Below, piece by piece: positions 1 through 6,089 of a stretch of DNA of 9,624 nucleotides (its first letter is position 1; every line of letters begins with the position of its first letter). The notes beneath the pieces were generated by a model. The model searched no databases. It was not told the DNA's origin and was given only the letters and a program-made list of their open reading frames with translations. A program made the position numbers and the translations under genes. Location of the stretch: positions 1-9,624 of the forward strand of contig QOAM01000050.1 in assembly GCA_003978075.1 (NCBI GenBank). Reading direction: 5' to 3'. Source of the DNA: Thermodesulfatator sp. (GTDB lineage Bacteria; Desulfobacterota; Thermodesulfobacteria; Thermodesulfobacteriales; Thermodesulfobacteriaceae).

Positions 1-273
1 TTTGGGATGTCCCTTCTCCAAGACCTCGATCACCGTGCGGCGGGGGAAGCCCTGGGGGTCGATCTCCGTGCGCCAGAGGGAGCGGAAGGGGAAGATGAGG
101 GCCCCGAGCCCGGTGGTGTAAGCATAGGTCGTGAGATGGGAGGGGGTGAGCCAGAGCTCGATACGCCCCACGGGTAGAAATTCCCAGACCACCCGCAAGC
201 GAAAATAACGCCCCGCAGCTAAAGCAGGTCTTGCGGTGAGGAAAAAGACCAAAAGGAAAAGGAGAGATCTCAC
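1..273 (-). CDS. DUF3108-like secreted protein, N-terminal 91 residues (cut by window edge)
   Basis: Translating the minus strand from GTG at 273 gives 91 residues with no stop, running off the left edge. Residues 1-19 look like a Sec signal peptide: an Arg at position 2, a Leu/Phe/Val-rich core, and a likely cleavage after an A-L-A site. The mature part begins GRYFRLRVVWEFLPVGRIEL, followed by a stretch ending in SLWRTEIDPQGFPR. This pattern of a strand, a (P/A)-x-G-x-x-x-L turn and a later 'ID..G.P' segment resembles DUF3108 proteins, which are predicted periplasmic or outer-membrane beta-rich proteins of unknown role. The GTG start overlaps the coaD stop codon (GTGA), so translation is probably coupled to coaD. 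No strong Shine-Dalgarno is visible. The family assignment is by recognition of a partial sequence only; secretion is better supported than the family name. Confidence 0.6.
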   Translation of the reverse strand, partial: MRSLLFLLVFFLTARPALAAGRYFRLRVVWEFLPVGRIELWLTPSHLTTYAYTTGLGALIFPFRSLWRTEIDPQGFPRRTVIEVLEKGHPK

Positions 274-782
274 CGGGGCCCCTGGGAGGAGGCAAACTTT
301 TCCCGCAGGCGCCTTTCCACCCCCGGAGGCACCAACCCTTCTATGTTCCCCCCGAACCGAGCCGCCTCCTTAATGATGGTGGAGCTAATGAAGATCCAAC
401 GGAAGCCCGGCATAAGAAAGACGGTATCCACCTGGCGGCACAGACGACGGTTCATCAGGGCCAACTGAAATTCGTATTCGAAGTCTGAGACCGCTCTCAG
501 GCCCCGCACGATGACCCGGGCCCCTCGGGCTCGACAGAACTCCACTAAGAGTCCGGAAAAGCTGGAAATCTCCAGCCGAGCCTGCTCCTCCTGCGGGAGT
601 TCAACCACAGCTTCGCGAAGCATCTCCAGTCTTTCTTCCATGCTAAAAAGGGGCTTTTTAGCCGGATTTTCTCCTACAGCTACGATTAGGCGATCGAAGA
701 GGCGTAAGGCCCGGCGGATGAGATCCAGATGTCCGTTGGTTACTGGATCAAAGGTGCCAGGGTAAACCGCTATCTTTTCCAT
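270..782 (-). CDS. coaD: Pantetheine-phosphate adenylyltransferase (PPAT)
   Basis: CoaD transfers AMP from ATP to 4'-phosphopantetheine to make dephospho-CoA, the penultimate step of coenzyme A synthesis, in the cytoplasm. The 170-residue length is normal for the family (about 160-170). The nucleotidyltransferase signature TFDPVTNGH is at residues 10-18, a Lys pair at 42-43 follows the second strand, the family block VRGLRAVSDFEYE is at 92-104, and the C-terminal ISSTIIKE motif at 132-139 closes the ATP site. All expected active-site motifs are present. The ATG lies 3 nt after the rsmD stop, with purine-rich SD-like sequence (AGGGG, AAGGA) just upstream. The rsmD-coaD pair is a common bacterial gene order. 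The gene ends by overlapping the start of the DUF3108-like gene. I see nothing abnormal in it. Confidence 0.96.
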   Translation of the reverse strand: MEKIAVYPGTFDPVTNGHLDLIRRALRLFDRLIVAVGENPAKKPLFSMEERLEMLREAVVELPQEEQARLEISSFSGLLVEFCRARGARVIVRGLRAVSDFEYEFQLALMNRRLCRQVDTVFLMPGFRWIFISSTIIKEAARFGGNIEGLVPPGVERRLREKFASSQGPR

Positions 783-785
783 TCC

Positions 786-1340
786 TTATCCCCTACGAAC
801 CCTTAAAAAATAAAGCCATGTGTCTCCATATCTTCGGATTTCCTCGATTTCCAATGCAGGCTTTTTTATCTTTACTTGGCTGGTCTTTCTTTCTTCTAAC
901 ACGATCCTGGCCTCTAGGGCAAGGATCTCCAAGGGAAGGGCTGCCAAGGTCTCTTCTCCTAGGCCTTTCCCGTAAGGAGGGGTGAGGAAGACCAGGTGAT
1001 AAGGCCCGGGAGGGACCTTTTTCAAGACCTCGGGGAGCCTTCCCTGCACCAGGTGCACCCGATCTTCCAAGCCTAGGGTCCGGGCGTTTTTTCGGATCGT
1101 CCTGGAGGCCTCTCGGGAAGCCTCTACAAAGACCACCTCCGAGGCCCCTCGGGAGAGGGCCTCAAAGCCCAAGGCCCCGCTTCCGGAAAAGAGGTCAAGC
1201 ACCCGGGCCCCGCAAAGGCTTTCCCCCAGGATGTCGAAAAGGGCTTTGCGCACCCGCTCGGTCATGGGACGGGTGCCAGGACCGCGAGGGGTGCAAAGTC
1301 TTCGTCCCTTGAAGGCTCCCCCGGTAACCCTCAATCCCAT
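786..1340 (-). CDS. rsmD: 16S rRNA (guanine(966)-N2)-methyltransferase RsmD
   Basis: RsmD uses S-adenosylmethionine to methylate N2 of G966 (E. coli numbering) in 16S rRNA within the small ribosomal subunit. The 184-residue protein opens with RVTGGAFKGRRL (4-15) and RPMTERVRKALF (24-35), both typical of RsmD. SAM-binding motif I, DLFSGSGALGFEAL, is at 49-62 and the acidic motif II (FVEAS) at 71-75. Catalytic motif IV, normally (D/N/S)PP(Y/F), reads TPPY at 120-123, an unusual Thr at the first position. I chose ATG 1340 because the family block begins at once and a GGAG lies about 10 nt upstream; a longer reading to 1397 adds 19 residues with no family match and lies inside the upstream gene. 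The start overlaps the end of the UvrA-like gene by 10 nt, so coupled translation is likely. Confidence 0.93.
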   Translation of the reverse strand: MGLRVTGGAFKGRRLCTPRGPGTRPMTERVRKALFDILGESLCGARVLDLFSGSGALGFEALSRGASEVVFVEASREASRTIRKNARTLGLEDRVHLVQGRLPEVLKKVPPGPYHLVFLTPPYGKGLGEETLAALPLEILALEARIVLEERKTSQVKIKKPALEIEEIRRYGDTWLYFLRVRRG

Positions 1341-3649
1341 TGCACCAGGCTCCGATAGAAGGTGAGCTTTACCGCTAGAGGATGCTCGCTTTTCCAAAAG
1401 TCGCGCGGAAGGCCTTGAAAGATTATTCGGCCTTTCTCAAGTACCAGGAGATGGTCTGCTAGGAGGATGAGCACCGGGTGATTTTCCGCCACGATCAGGG
1501 TCTTTCCTGAGGAAAGCAAGGCCTCAAAGAGCTTGAAAATCCCGGTGAGATCTGCCAAATGAAGGCCCATGGTGGGGAGGTCTAGGAGGATCAGTTCTGC
1601 CCCCTCCCCCGAAAGAAGTTCCCGGGCTAGACGCAGGCGGAGCTTCTCTCCCCCGGAAAGGGTCCTCAGAGGCTGGCCCAGGCGGAGATAACCCAATCCC
1701 AAGGTCTCGGCCTGGGAAAGGGGCCTTGTGATCCGGGCCACCCGGGAAAAGACTGAAAGGGCCTCGGTGAGGGTGAGGTCCAGGATCTCCGGTACGGTTA
1801 GCCCCCGATAAGTTACCGGAAGCACCTCCGGGCGCAGTCCTGTGCCTTGGCACTCCTCACAGGGCACCTCTGTGGAAAGCACCCCCGGGATCTCCAAGGT
1901 CTTTTCCCCCCGGCCTCCGCAGGCCGAACAGCGTCCCTCGCGGGAGAAGGGGCTGAAGTGCGCCGGGCGCAGGCCGAGCTCCCGGGCTCGGGGGGTAAGG
2001 GAAAGCAGCTTGCGCAACTCCTCAAAGACTCCCAAGTAGGTGGCCACCAGGGCCCGGGGCGGAGCGGAGATTTCCCCCTCTATTCCCAGGACTGCCCACC
2101 CCTCTTTCTGGGCCTCCTCTTGGATCCTCCAGAGAAGGCGGGTTTTTCCCGAGCCTGAGGGGCCACAGATTACGGAAAGAGCCTCCCGTGGAAGGCGCAC
2201 CCCGGAGAGTTCTATGAACTTTCGGGATCGGCGCCGAGGGCGTTCCAAGATCCGGGCCCCGGAAAGGAAGGCCCCGGTGGGGAGTTCCGGCCGGCGGGAA
2301 AGTTCCTGCGGAGCGCCACAGAAAAGGAGCTTTCCCCCTTCCCGACCGGCTCCAGGGCCGAGCTCCACCACCAGGTCCGCGCTCCGAATAAAAAAAGGAT
2401 CATGCTCCACGACCACCACCGTGTTTCCAGAAAGGACCAACTCTCGCAGAAGAATTAAGATCTTTTCTCGTTCTAGAGGCGAGAGTCCCAGCCCCGGTTC
2501 GTCCAGCACAAAAAGGGCTCCAGAGATCTCTAAGGAAAGAAGAGTAGCCAACTCCACCCGCTGGCGCTCTCCGGTGGAAAGCTGATGAAAGGGGGAAAGG
2601 AGAGCCAGATGTCCTAGATCCAGAAAGACCAGACGCTGGAGTAGTCGCAAAAGCCTGCGCCGAAAAGGGGCCCACAGGTCTTCTGGAGCCGGGAGCTCGA
2701 GGGCCTGGACCAGCTCTTCCAGCTCCCCCAACCGAGCAGAAAGGATCTGTCGCAGACTCCTTCCGGAAAGGTTTACCTCGAGAATCTCAGGCCTCAGGCG
2801 AAGCCCCTGACATTGGGGACAGACCCTTCCCTCTATTTCTCCCAACCCCTGGCAGAGCGCACAGGCCCCAGTCGGATGGTTGTAGGAAAAGACTCCCGGG
2901 GAAAGGAAGGGAAGGCTTTCCCCGCAGTAGGGACAGCGTTGGCCCAGGGTGAAACGATAAAGCGGCCCTTGCCGAACTTCCAGGATCACCGGTCCCCCGG
3001 AAAGCCTCTCGGCCAGGCGCAGGGCCTCGAGGTAGCGCAATCTTTCTCCCTTCTTTTTGAGGAGGCGATCTACCACCGCCTCCAGGCTCCGGATCTCCTC
3101 CGGGGGACTCTCCTCGGTGAGATCTAGCGCTGTTCCGTTTACTACAAAGCGGGAGAACCCTTCTCCCTGTAAGTAGGAGAGGGCCGCTAGCGAAGGGGGG
3201 TAGATGGGGGCCCGCACCACCAGCCGCGTTCCCTCAGGAAGTCTCTCATAAAGGGCTAGGGCCTCGGCAAGGCTCAGGGGTCTGACTAGATGTCCACATC
3301 CCGGACAGGGCCTTTCTCCGAATTTTGCGAGCAGACCTCGTAGGATCTCCAAAATGCCCGTGGCTGTGCCCAAGGTAACCCGCGGATTTTGGGGAGGAAT
3401 CCGTTGGGGAAGGGCTACCGCCGGTGGGAGCCCCTCGGCCTCGCGCAGGGCCGCCGGAGGGGGTACCCTTATGGGCTCTCGGTGAGAAAGGGCCAAAAGA
3501 TAACGGCGCTCTCCCTCCCGAGCCAGGGTATCGAAAGCCAGACTGGATTTCCCGGACCCCGAGGGCCCGGTAATCACGATCAAGGCCTTTTCTGGAAGTT
3601 CTAACTCCCTGATCTCAAGGTTATGGGTGGTTAGGCCTTCGAGCCGCAC
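1331..3649 (-). CDS. UvrA-like double ABC ATPase, divergent short paralogue
   Basis: UvrA dimers scan DNA for lesions and load UvrB in nucleotide excision repair. This 772-residue protein is clearly of that family (usual length about 940). Numbering from GTG 3649: Walker A1 28-35 (GPSGSGKS), Q-loop Gln82, a UvrB-binding-type region about 115-235, zinc-type Cys pairs 115/118, 239/242, 263/266 and 277/280, signature I LSTGE 357-361, Walker B1 D383-E384, His416; then Walker A2 496-503 (GPSGSGKT), Cys pairs 574/577 and 597/600, signature II LSGGE 664-668, Walker B2 D690-L691. The insertion domain normally found after the second zinc module appears absent. The second Walker B Glu is Leu. GTG 3649 is preferred because it has an SD (AAGGGGGG) and matches the usual UvrA N-terminus; TTG 3697 would add 16 residues without an SD. 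Whether this protein acts in excision repair is unknown. Confidence 0.88.
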   Translation of the reverse strand: MRLEGLTTHNLEIRELELPEKALIVITGPSGSGKSSLAFDTLAREGERRYLLALSHREPIRVPPPAALREAEGLPPAVALPQRIPPQNPRVTLGTATGILEILRGLLAKFGERPCPGCGHLVRPLSLAEALALYERLPEGTRLVVRAPIYPPSLAALSYLQGEGFSRFVVNGTALDLTEESPPEEIRSLEAVVDRLLKKKGERLRYLEALRLAERLSGGPVILEVRQGPLYRFTLGQRCPYCGESLPFLSPGVFSYNHPTGACALCQGLGEIEGRVCPQCQGLRLRPEILEVNLSGRSLRQILSARLGELEELVQALELPAPEDLWAPFRRRLLRLLQRLVFLDLGHLALLSPFHQLSTGERQRVELATLLSLEISGALFVLDEPGLGLSPLEREKILILLRELVLSGNTVVVVEHDPFFIRSADLVVELGPGAGREGGKLLFCGAPQELSRRPELPTGAFLSGARILERPRRRSRKFIELSGVRLPREALSVICGPSGSGKTRLLWRIQEEAQKEGWAVLGIEGEISAPPRALVATYLGVFEELRKLLSLTPRARELGLRPAHFSPFSREGRCSACGGRGEKTLEIPGVLSTEVPCEECQGTGLRPEVLPVTYRGLTVPEILDLTLTEALSVFSRVARITRPLSQAETLGLGYLRLGQPLRTLSGGEKLRLRLARELLSGEGAELILLDLPTMGLHLADLTGIFKLFEALLSSGKTLIVAENHPVLILLADHLLVLEKGRIIFQGLPRDFWKSEHPLAVKLTFYRSLVQWD

Positions 3650-3960
3650 TTCCCGCCCCCCTTCGAAAAGAGGAAGACCTTGTATGGTGCTTGTCAAGTG
3701 GCGGGTTTCGGAGAACTTTAGTGCAGAGTCTTAGGGGGTTGAAGTAGGCTTTAGCGGAGGTAATCAACCGGCTGGGACCAAGGGAGAGGGCAGATGAAAT
3801 ATGAAACTTTCAGCTGGTGGTACAACCATATTAGTCCTTTGGGGCACATACCAAGTATTAGGAAAAGTACTGCGAGGGTCCCGGGAAGGCTGTCTGATTC
3901 ACAAAAAAGACCTTCGCAAATTCGGGAGCGATTTTTCATGAAGCGGTGGAGGGGTCTCGT
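3650..3960. other. Gene-poor stretch between the HNH gene and the UvrA-like gene
   Basis: No convincing coding region is seen on either strand; the short open frames of about 60-70 codons show no recognisable family and poor start sites. Base composition drops to about 48% G+C over 3781-3960 (counted), below the neighbouring genes. A weak minus-strand promoter candidate is -35 TTCAAC (3738-3743), a 17-nt spacer and -10 TAAAGT (3715-3720), which could serve the UvrA operon. An imperfect-loop inverted repeat GGTTGA (3737-3742) / TCAACC (3764-3769) lies at the same place. On the minus strand the segment 3755-3769 reads much like the 3' tail of 16S rRNA, including ACCTCC. I find no tRNA, no recognisable riboswitch and no strong terminator. 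It may hold a small RNA, leader sequence or gene remnant, but I cannot say which. Confidence 0.4.
3656..3663 (-). promoter_or_regulatory. Ribosome binding site deciding the UvrA-like start
   Basis: On the minus strand AAGGGGGG lies 6 nt before GTG 3649. The alternative TTG at 3697 has no purine-rich site before it. The protein from GTG begins VRLEGLTTHNLEIREL, close to the usual UvrA N-terminus (an x-VRGARTHNL pattern in E. coli), which supports the GTG. Confidence 0.5.
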
Positions 3961-4257
3961 TCATTTTTCCGGGGAGTTAAAAGAGATTCCGGTCTTTAAG
4001 GCCCGTAGATAGTCTTCCCATTCCCAAGGGAGGAGATACTTCTTCTTTTGGTTGCACTCCTTGCAGGCTGGAACCAGATTCCACTTTTCCGAGACGCCGC
4101 CCTGGGCCAGGGGGATCCTGTGGTCCATGGTGAGCTCCTGAGGGGGAACTTTACGCCCGCAATAATAACAGACCCCACGGGCGCACTTCTTCCGCCACCA
4201 GCGCGTCTTCCGCAGCTTGCGGGCCTTTTCCCGTTCCTGACGGATTCGTTCCTCCAC
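3961..4257 (-). CDS. Small stand-alone HNH endonuclease
   Basis: The 98-residue protein has a highly basic N-terminal helix-like part (residues 1-28, rich in Arg, Lys and Glu, with a Trp pair at 20-21) followed by one HNH/zinc module. Cys30 and Cys33 (CYYC) pair with Cys65 and Cys68 (CKEC) as the structural zinc site. The catalytic core is LTMDHRIPLAQGG with Asp45-His46, then Asn60 (WNLVP) and Asn69 after the second Cys pair. HNH nucleases cleave DNA with a metal bound by the ββα fold; for this small stand-alone type the substrate is not known to me. There is no phage, intein or intron context. The start is chosen as GTG 4257, with AGGGG 6 nt upstream. A TTG at 4329 would add 24 residues, but lies upstream of the predicted transcription start and across the mqnE start. 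Its stop is followed by the gene-poor stretch. Confidence 0.8.
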   Translation of the reverse strand: MEERIRQEREKARKLRKTRWWRKKCARGVCYYCGRKVPPQELTMDHRIPLAQGGVSEKWNLVPACKECNQKKKYLLPWEWEDYLRALKTGISFNSPEK

Positions 4258-4272
4258 AGAGAGCCCCTCTCT
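4258..4272 (-). promoter_or_regulatory. Inverted repeat covering the HNH gene's ribosome binding site
   Basis: The 15 nt just before GTG 4257 read AGAGAG-GGG-CTCTCT on the minus strand, a perfect 6-bp inverted repeat with a 3-nt centre. The presumed SD (GAGGGG) lies in its left arm and loop, so a hairpin in the mRNA could hide it. The same bases lie just upstream of the mqnE -35 box, so it could instead be a protein binding site. The repeat is visible; its function is inferred. Confidence 0.4.
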
Positions 4273-4276
4273 CCTC

Positions 4277-4305
4277 TTGCCAGCTCGGGTCAGCGCCTTT
4301 AGTAT
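4277..4305 (+). promoter_or_regulatory. Predicted sigma70-type promoter for mqnE
   Basis: TTGCCA (4277-4282) and TAGTAT (4300-4305) are separated by exactly 17 nt. Transcription would begin near 4312, giving a leader of about 17 nt before ATG 4329. This favours 4329 over ATG 4314 as the mqnE start, because 4314 would lie almost at the 5' end of the mRNA. Confidence 0.55.
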
Positions 4306-4329
4306 AGCCGAGGATGAGACGGGAAACAA
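4301..4329 (-). promoter_or_regulatory. Predicted sigma70-type promoter for the HNH gene, overlapping the mqnE promoter
   Basis: On the minus strand TTGTTT (4329-4324) and TATACT (4306-4301) are separated by 17 nt. The -10 box has five of six consensus bases; the -35 has only the TTG. Its -10 overlaps the mqnE -10 by five bases on the opposite strand. Transcription would begin near 4294, with a leader of about 37 nt to GTG 4257. Confidence 0.45.
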
Positions 4330-5414
4330 TGGAAAAGGCCGGACTCGGAGAAGTCTACGAAAAACTGGAGGCCGGAGAGAGACTCTCCCGGGAAGACGGA
4401 CTTAACCTTTTTAAGACCCGCGATCTCCTAGCTCTGGGAAGGCTAGCCCAGAAAGTACGCGTACGCCTTCACGGCCGGCGGGTCTATTATGTAATCAATC
4501 GCCACCTCAATTATACCAATGTCTGTGAAAACCGGTGCCGGTTCTGCGCCTACTGGCGAGCTCCCGGAGACCCGGAAGGCTATGTGCTCTCTCCGGAAGA
4601 GGCGGTGACCCGCCTCTCTCAGGGTCCTCCTCCCCGAGAGATTCACATTGTGGGAGGCCTCCATCCTGAACTCCCTTACCATTACTACCTCGAGCTCCTT
4701 TCCGCGGTCCACGAGGCCTTTCCACAGGCGGCCATCAAGGCCTTTACCTGCGTGGAGATTGATCACCTTTCCCGTATCTCTGGAAAGCCTGTGGAGGAGG
4801 TTCTGCGGGATCTGAAAGAGGCCGGTCTTTCCTGTCTCCCCGGAGGGGGAGCGGAGATCTTCTCCGAAAGGGTGCGCCGAAAGCTTTTTCCCCGGAAGAT
4901 CTCCGCCGAACGCTGGCTAGAGATCGCCCGCACCGCTCACCACCTGGGCATCCCCACTAACGCCACCATGCTCTACGGGCATGTGGAAACCTTAGAGGAG
5001 AGGGTGGAACATCTGCTACGCCTCCGGTCCCTCCAGGACGAGACCCAGGGTTTCCTTTGTTTCGTGCCCCTGCCCTTTCTCCCGGAAAAGACCCCTCTGC
5101 GCGAGGAGATAAGACCCACCACCGGCTTCGAGGACCTGCGGGTGATGGCCGTGTCTCGACTCTTGCTCGACAATATTCCTCATCTCAAGGCCTACTGGGT
5201 TTTCCTGGGCGTGAAACTAGCGCAGTTGGCCCTCCATTTCGGGGCCGATGACCTCCACGGGACGGTGGTGGAGGAGAAGATCAGCGAGGCCTCTGGAGGC
5301 CGGGAGGCCGAGGCCCTTTCGCGGGAGGAGATCGAACGTTTGGTCCGGACCGCGGGTTTTGAACCCGTGGAACGAGACGCCTTTTACCGGGCAGTGGCTC
5401 CTGAAGGTGTGTAA
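4329..5414 (+). CDS. mqnE: Aminofutalosine synthase MqnE (radical SAM)
   Basis: MqnE joins 3-[(1-carboxyvinyl)oxy]benzoate and S-adenosylmethionine to make 6-amino-6-deoxyfutalosine, an early step of the futalosine route to menaquinone. In the 361-residue protein the radical-SAM cluster motif CxxxCxxC is formed by Cys66, Cys70 and Cys73 (NYTNVCENRCRFCAYWR). The block EIHIVGGLHPELP (104-116) and IKAFTCVEI (136-144) are MqnE-like and separate it from the related cyclase MqnC. SCLPGGGAEIF (168-178), NATMLYGHVET (211-221), LQDETQGF (235-242), DNIPHLKAYW (281-290) and the GADDLHGTVVEEKI block (305-318) are also as in MqnE. No expected motif is missing. ATG 4314 in the same frame is an alternative start, disfavoured by the promoter position. 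The other mqn genes are not in the window. nadD follows after 35 nt. Confidence 0.94.
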   Translation: MEKAGLGEVYEKLEAGERLSREDGLNLFKTRDLLALGRLAQKVRVRLHGRRVYYVINRHLNYTNVCENRCRFCAYWRAPGDPEGYVLSPEEAVTRLSQGPPPREIHIVGGLHPELPYHYYLELLSAVHEAFPQAAIKAFTCVEIDHLSRISGKPVEEVLRDLKEAGLSCLPGGGAEIFSERVRRKLFPRKISAERWLEIARTAHHLGIPTNATMLYGHVETLEERVEHLLRLRSLQDETQGFLCFVPLPFLPEKTPLREEIRPTTGFEDLRVMAVSRLLLDNIPHLKAYWVFLGVKLAQLALHFGADDLHGTVVEEKISEASGGREAEALSREEIERLVRTAGFEPVERDAFYRAVAPEGV

Positions 5415-5449
5415 GGCCCGACTCTTCGAAAAAACCTCTGAGATTTAAA

Positions 5450-6076
5450 ATGGCCCCTCCGGGCTCTAACGACGCGGCTTCCCGGAAAATAGGTCTTCTG
5501 GGAGGGACCTTCGATCCCATCCACCTGGCCCACCTCAGGGTGGCGGAAGAGGTGCGGGAGGCCCTGGGGTTAGCGGAGGTCTGGTTCATACCCGCCGGGG
5601 TGCCTCCTCACAAGCGCTCCGAGCCTCACCTCTCCTTCGAAGAGCGCTTTCACCTGGTGAAGCTAGCCCTAGAAGACCATCCGGCCTTCCGGGCCCTGGA
5701 TCTCGAAGGCCGTCGCCCCGGCCCCTCCTATACCGTGGATACCCTAGAGGAACTCCACAGCCTTTATCCGGAGGAGGAGTTCTTTTTCATCCTGGGCGGG
5801 GACGCCTTTCAGGAAATCCAGACCTGGCGTGCCTGGCGGAGAATCCCGGAGTTGGCCCGATTGGTGGTGGTCTCCCGGGGGGACTTTTCTCTGGAAAAGG
5901 CCCAGGCCCTGGCTCAAGAGCTCTTCCCCACTCACCGTCTTTACTTCGTAAAAGTGACCCGGTTAGACATCTCCTCCACAGAGATCCGGTGCAGACGCAA
6001 GGCGGGGCTCTCCATCCGCTACTTAGTGCCTGAAGCCGTATTCCACCACATTGAGAAGGCCGGGCTTTACCTTTAA
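5450..6076 (+). CDS. nadD: Nicotinate-nucleotide adenylyltransferase
   Basis: NadD adenylylates nicotinate mononucleotide with ATP to give deamido-NAD, a cytoplasmic step in NAD synthesis. The 208-residue protein has the nucleotidyltransferase motif GGTFDPIHLAH at 18-28, PPHK at 52-55, SYTVDTL at 93-99, LGGDAFQEIQTW at 115-126, ISSTEIR at 174-180 and RYLVP near 190-194, all in the usual NadD order. The first dozen residues (MAPPGSNDAASR) precede the family core and look like a short extension. ATG 5450 is the only ATG, GTG or TTG in frame after a stop at 5402-5404, so the start is firm although no good SD is visible. It lies 35 nt after mqnE and 13 nt before mutS, which suggests a shared transcript. 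Same fold family as CoaD in this window, but clearly distinct from it in motif set. Confidence 0.95.
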   Translation: MAPPGSNDAASRKIGLLGGTFDPIHLAHLRVAEEVREALGLAEVWFIPAGVPPHKRSEPHLSFEERFHLVKLALEDHPAFRALDLEGRRPGPSYTVDTLEELHSLYPEEEFFFILGGDAFQEIQTWRAWRRIPELARLVVVSRGDFSLEKAQALAQELFPTHRLYFVKVTRLDISSTEIRCRRKAGLSIRYLVPEAVFHHIEKAGLYL

Positions 6077-6089
6077 ACTTTTTAACCCC

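Noticed and set aside
2040..2585. Open frame of 181 codons on the plus strand inside the UvrA-like gene
   Set aside because: Arg/Ser/Pro-rich shadow of the Walker and signature region on the other strand, with no start-site support.
3692..3697. TTGACA on the minus strand, a perfect -35 hexamer
   Set aside because: No -10-like hexamer lies 16-18 nt downstream (the bases there are C/T-rich), and a start from it would fall on the SD of the UvrA-like gene.
3903..3957. Possible terminator after the HNH gene: AGACC/GGTCT arms before six T on the minus strand
   Set aside because: The arms are five bases with a loop of about 40 nt and the inner stems are weak, so there is no stable hairpin next to the T-run.
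3794..4012. 72-codon plus-strand open frame and 62-codon minus-strand frame in the gene-poor stretch
   Set aside because: No SD, no family resemblance, and the plus-strand frame runs into the end of the HNH gene.
270..6076. coaD and nadD, two adenylyltransferases of the same fold, within 6 kb on opposite strands
   Set aside because: Both are ordinary single-copy housekeeping genes with distinct motif sets; no sign of a recent duplication.
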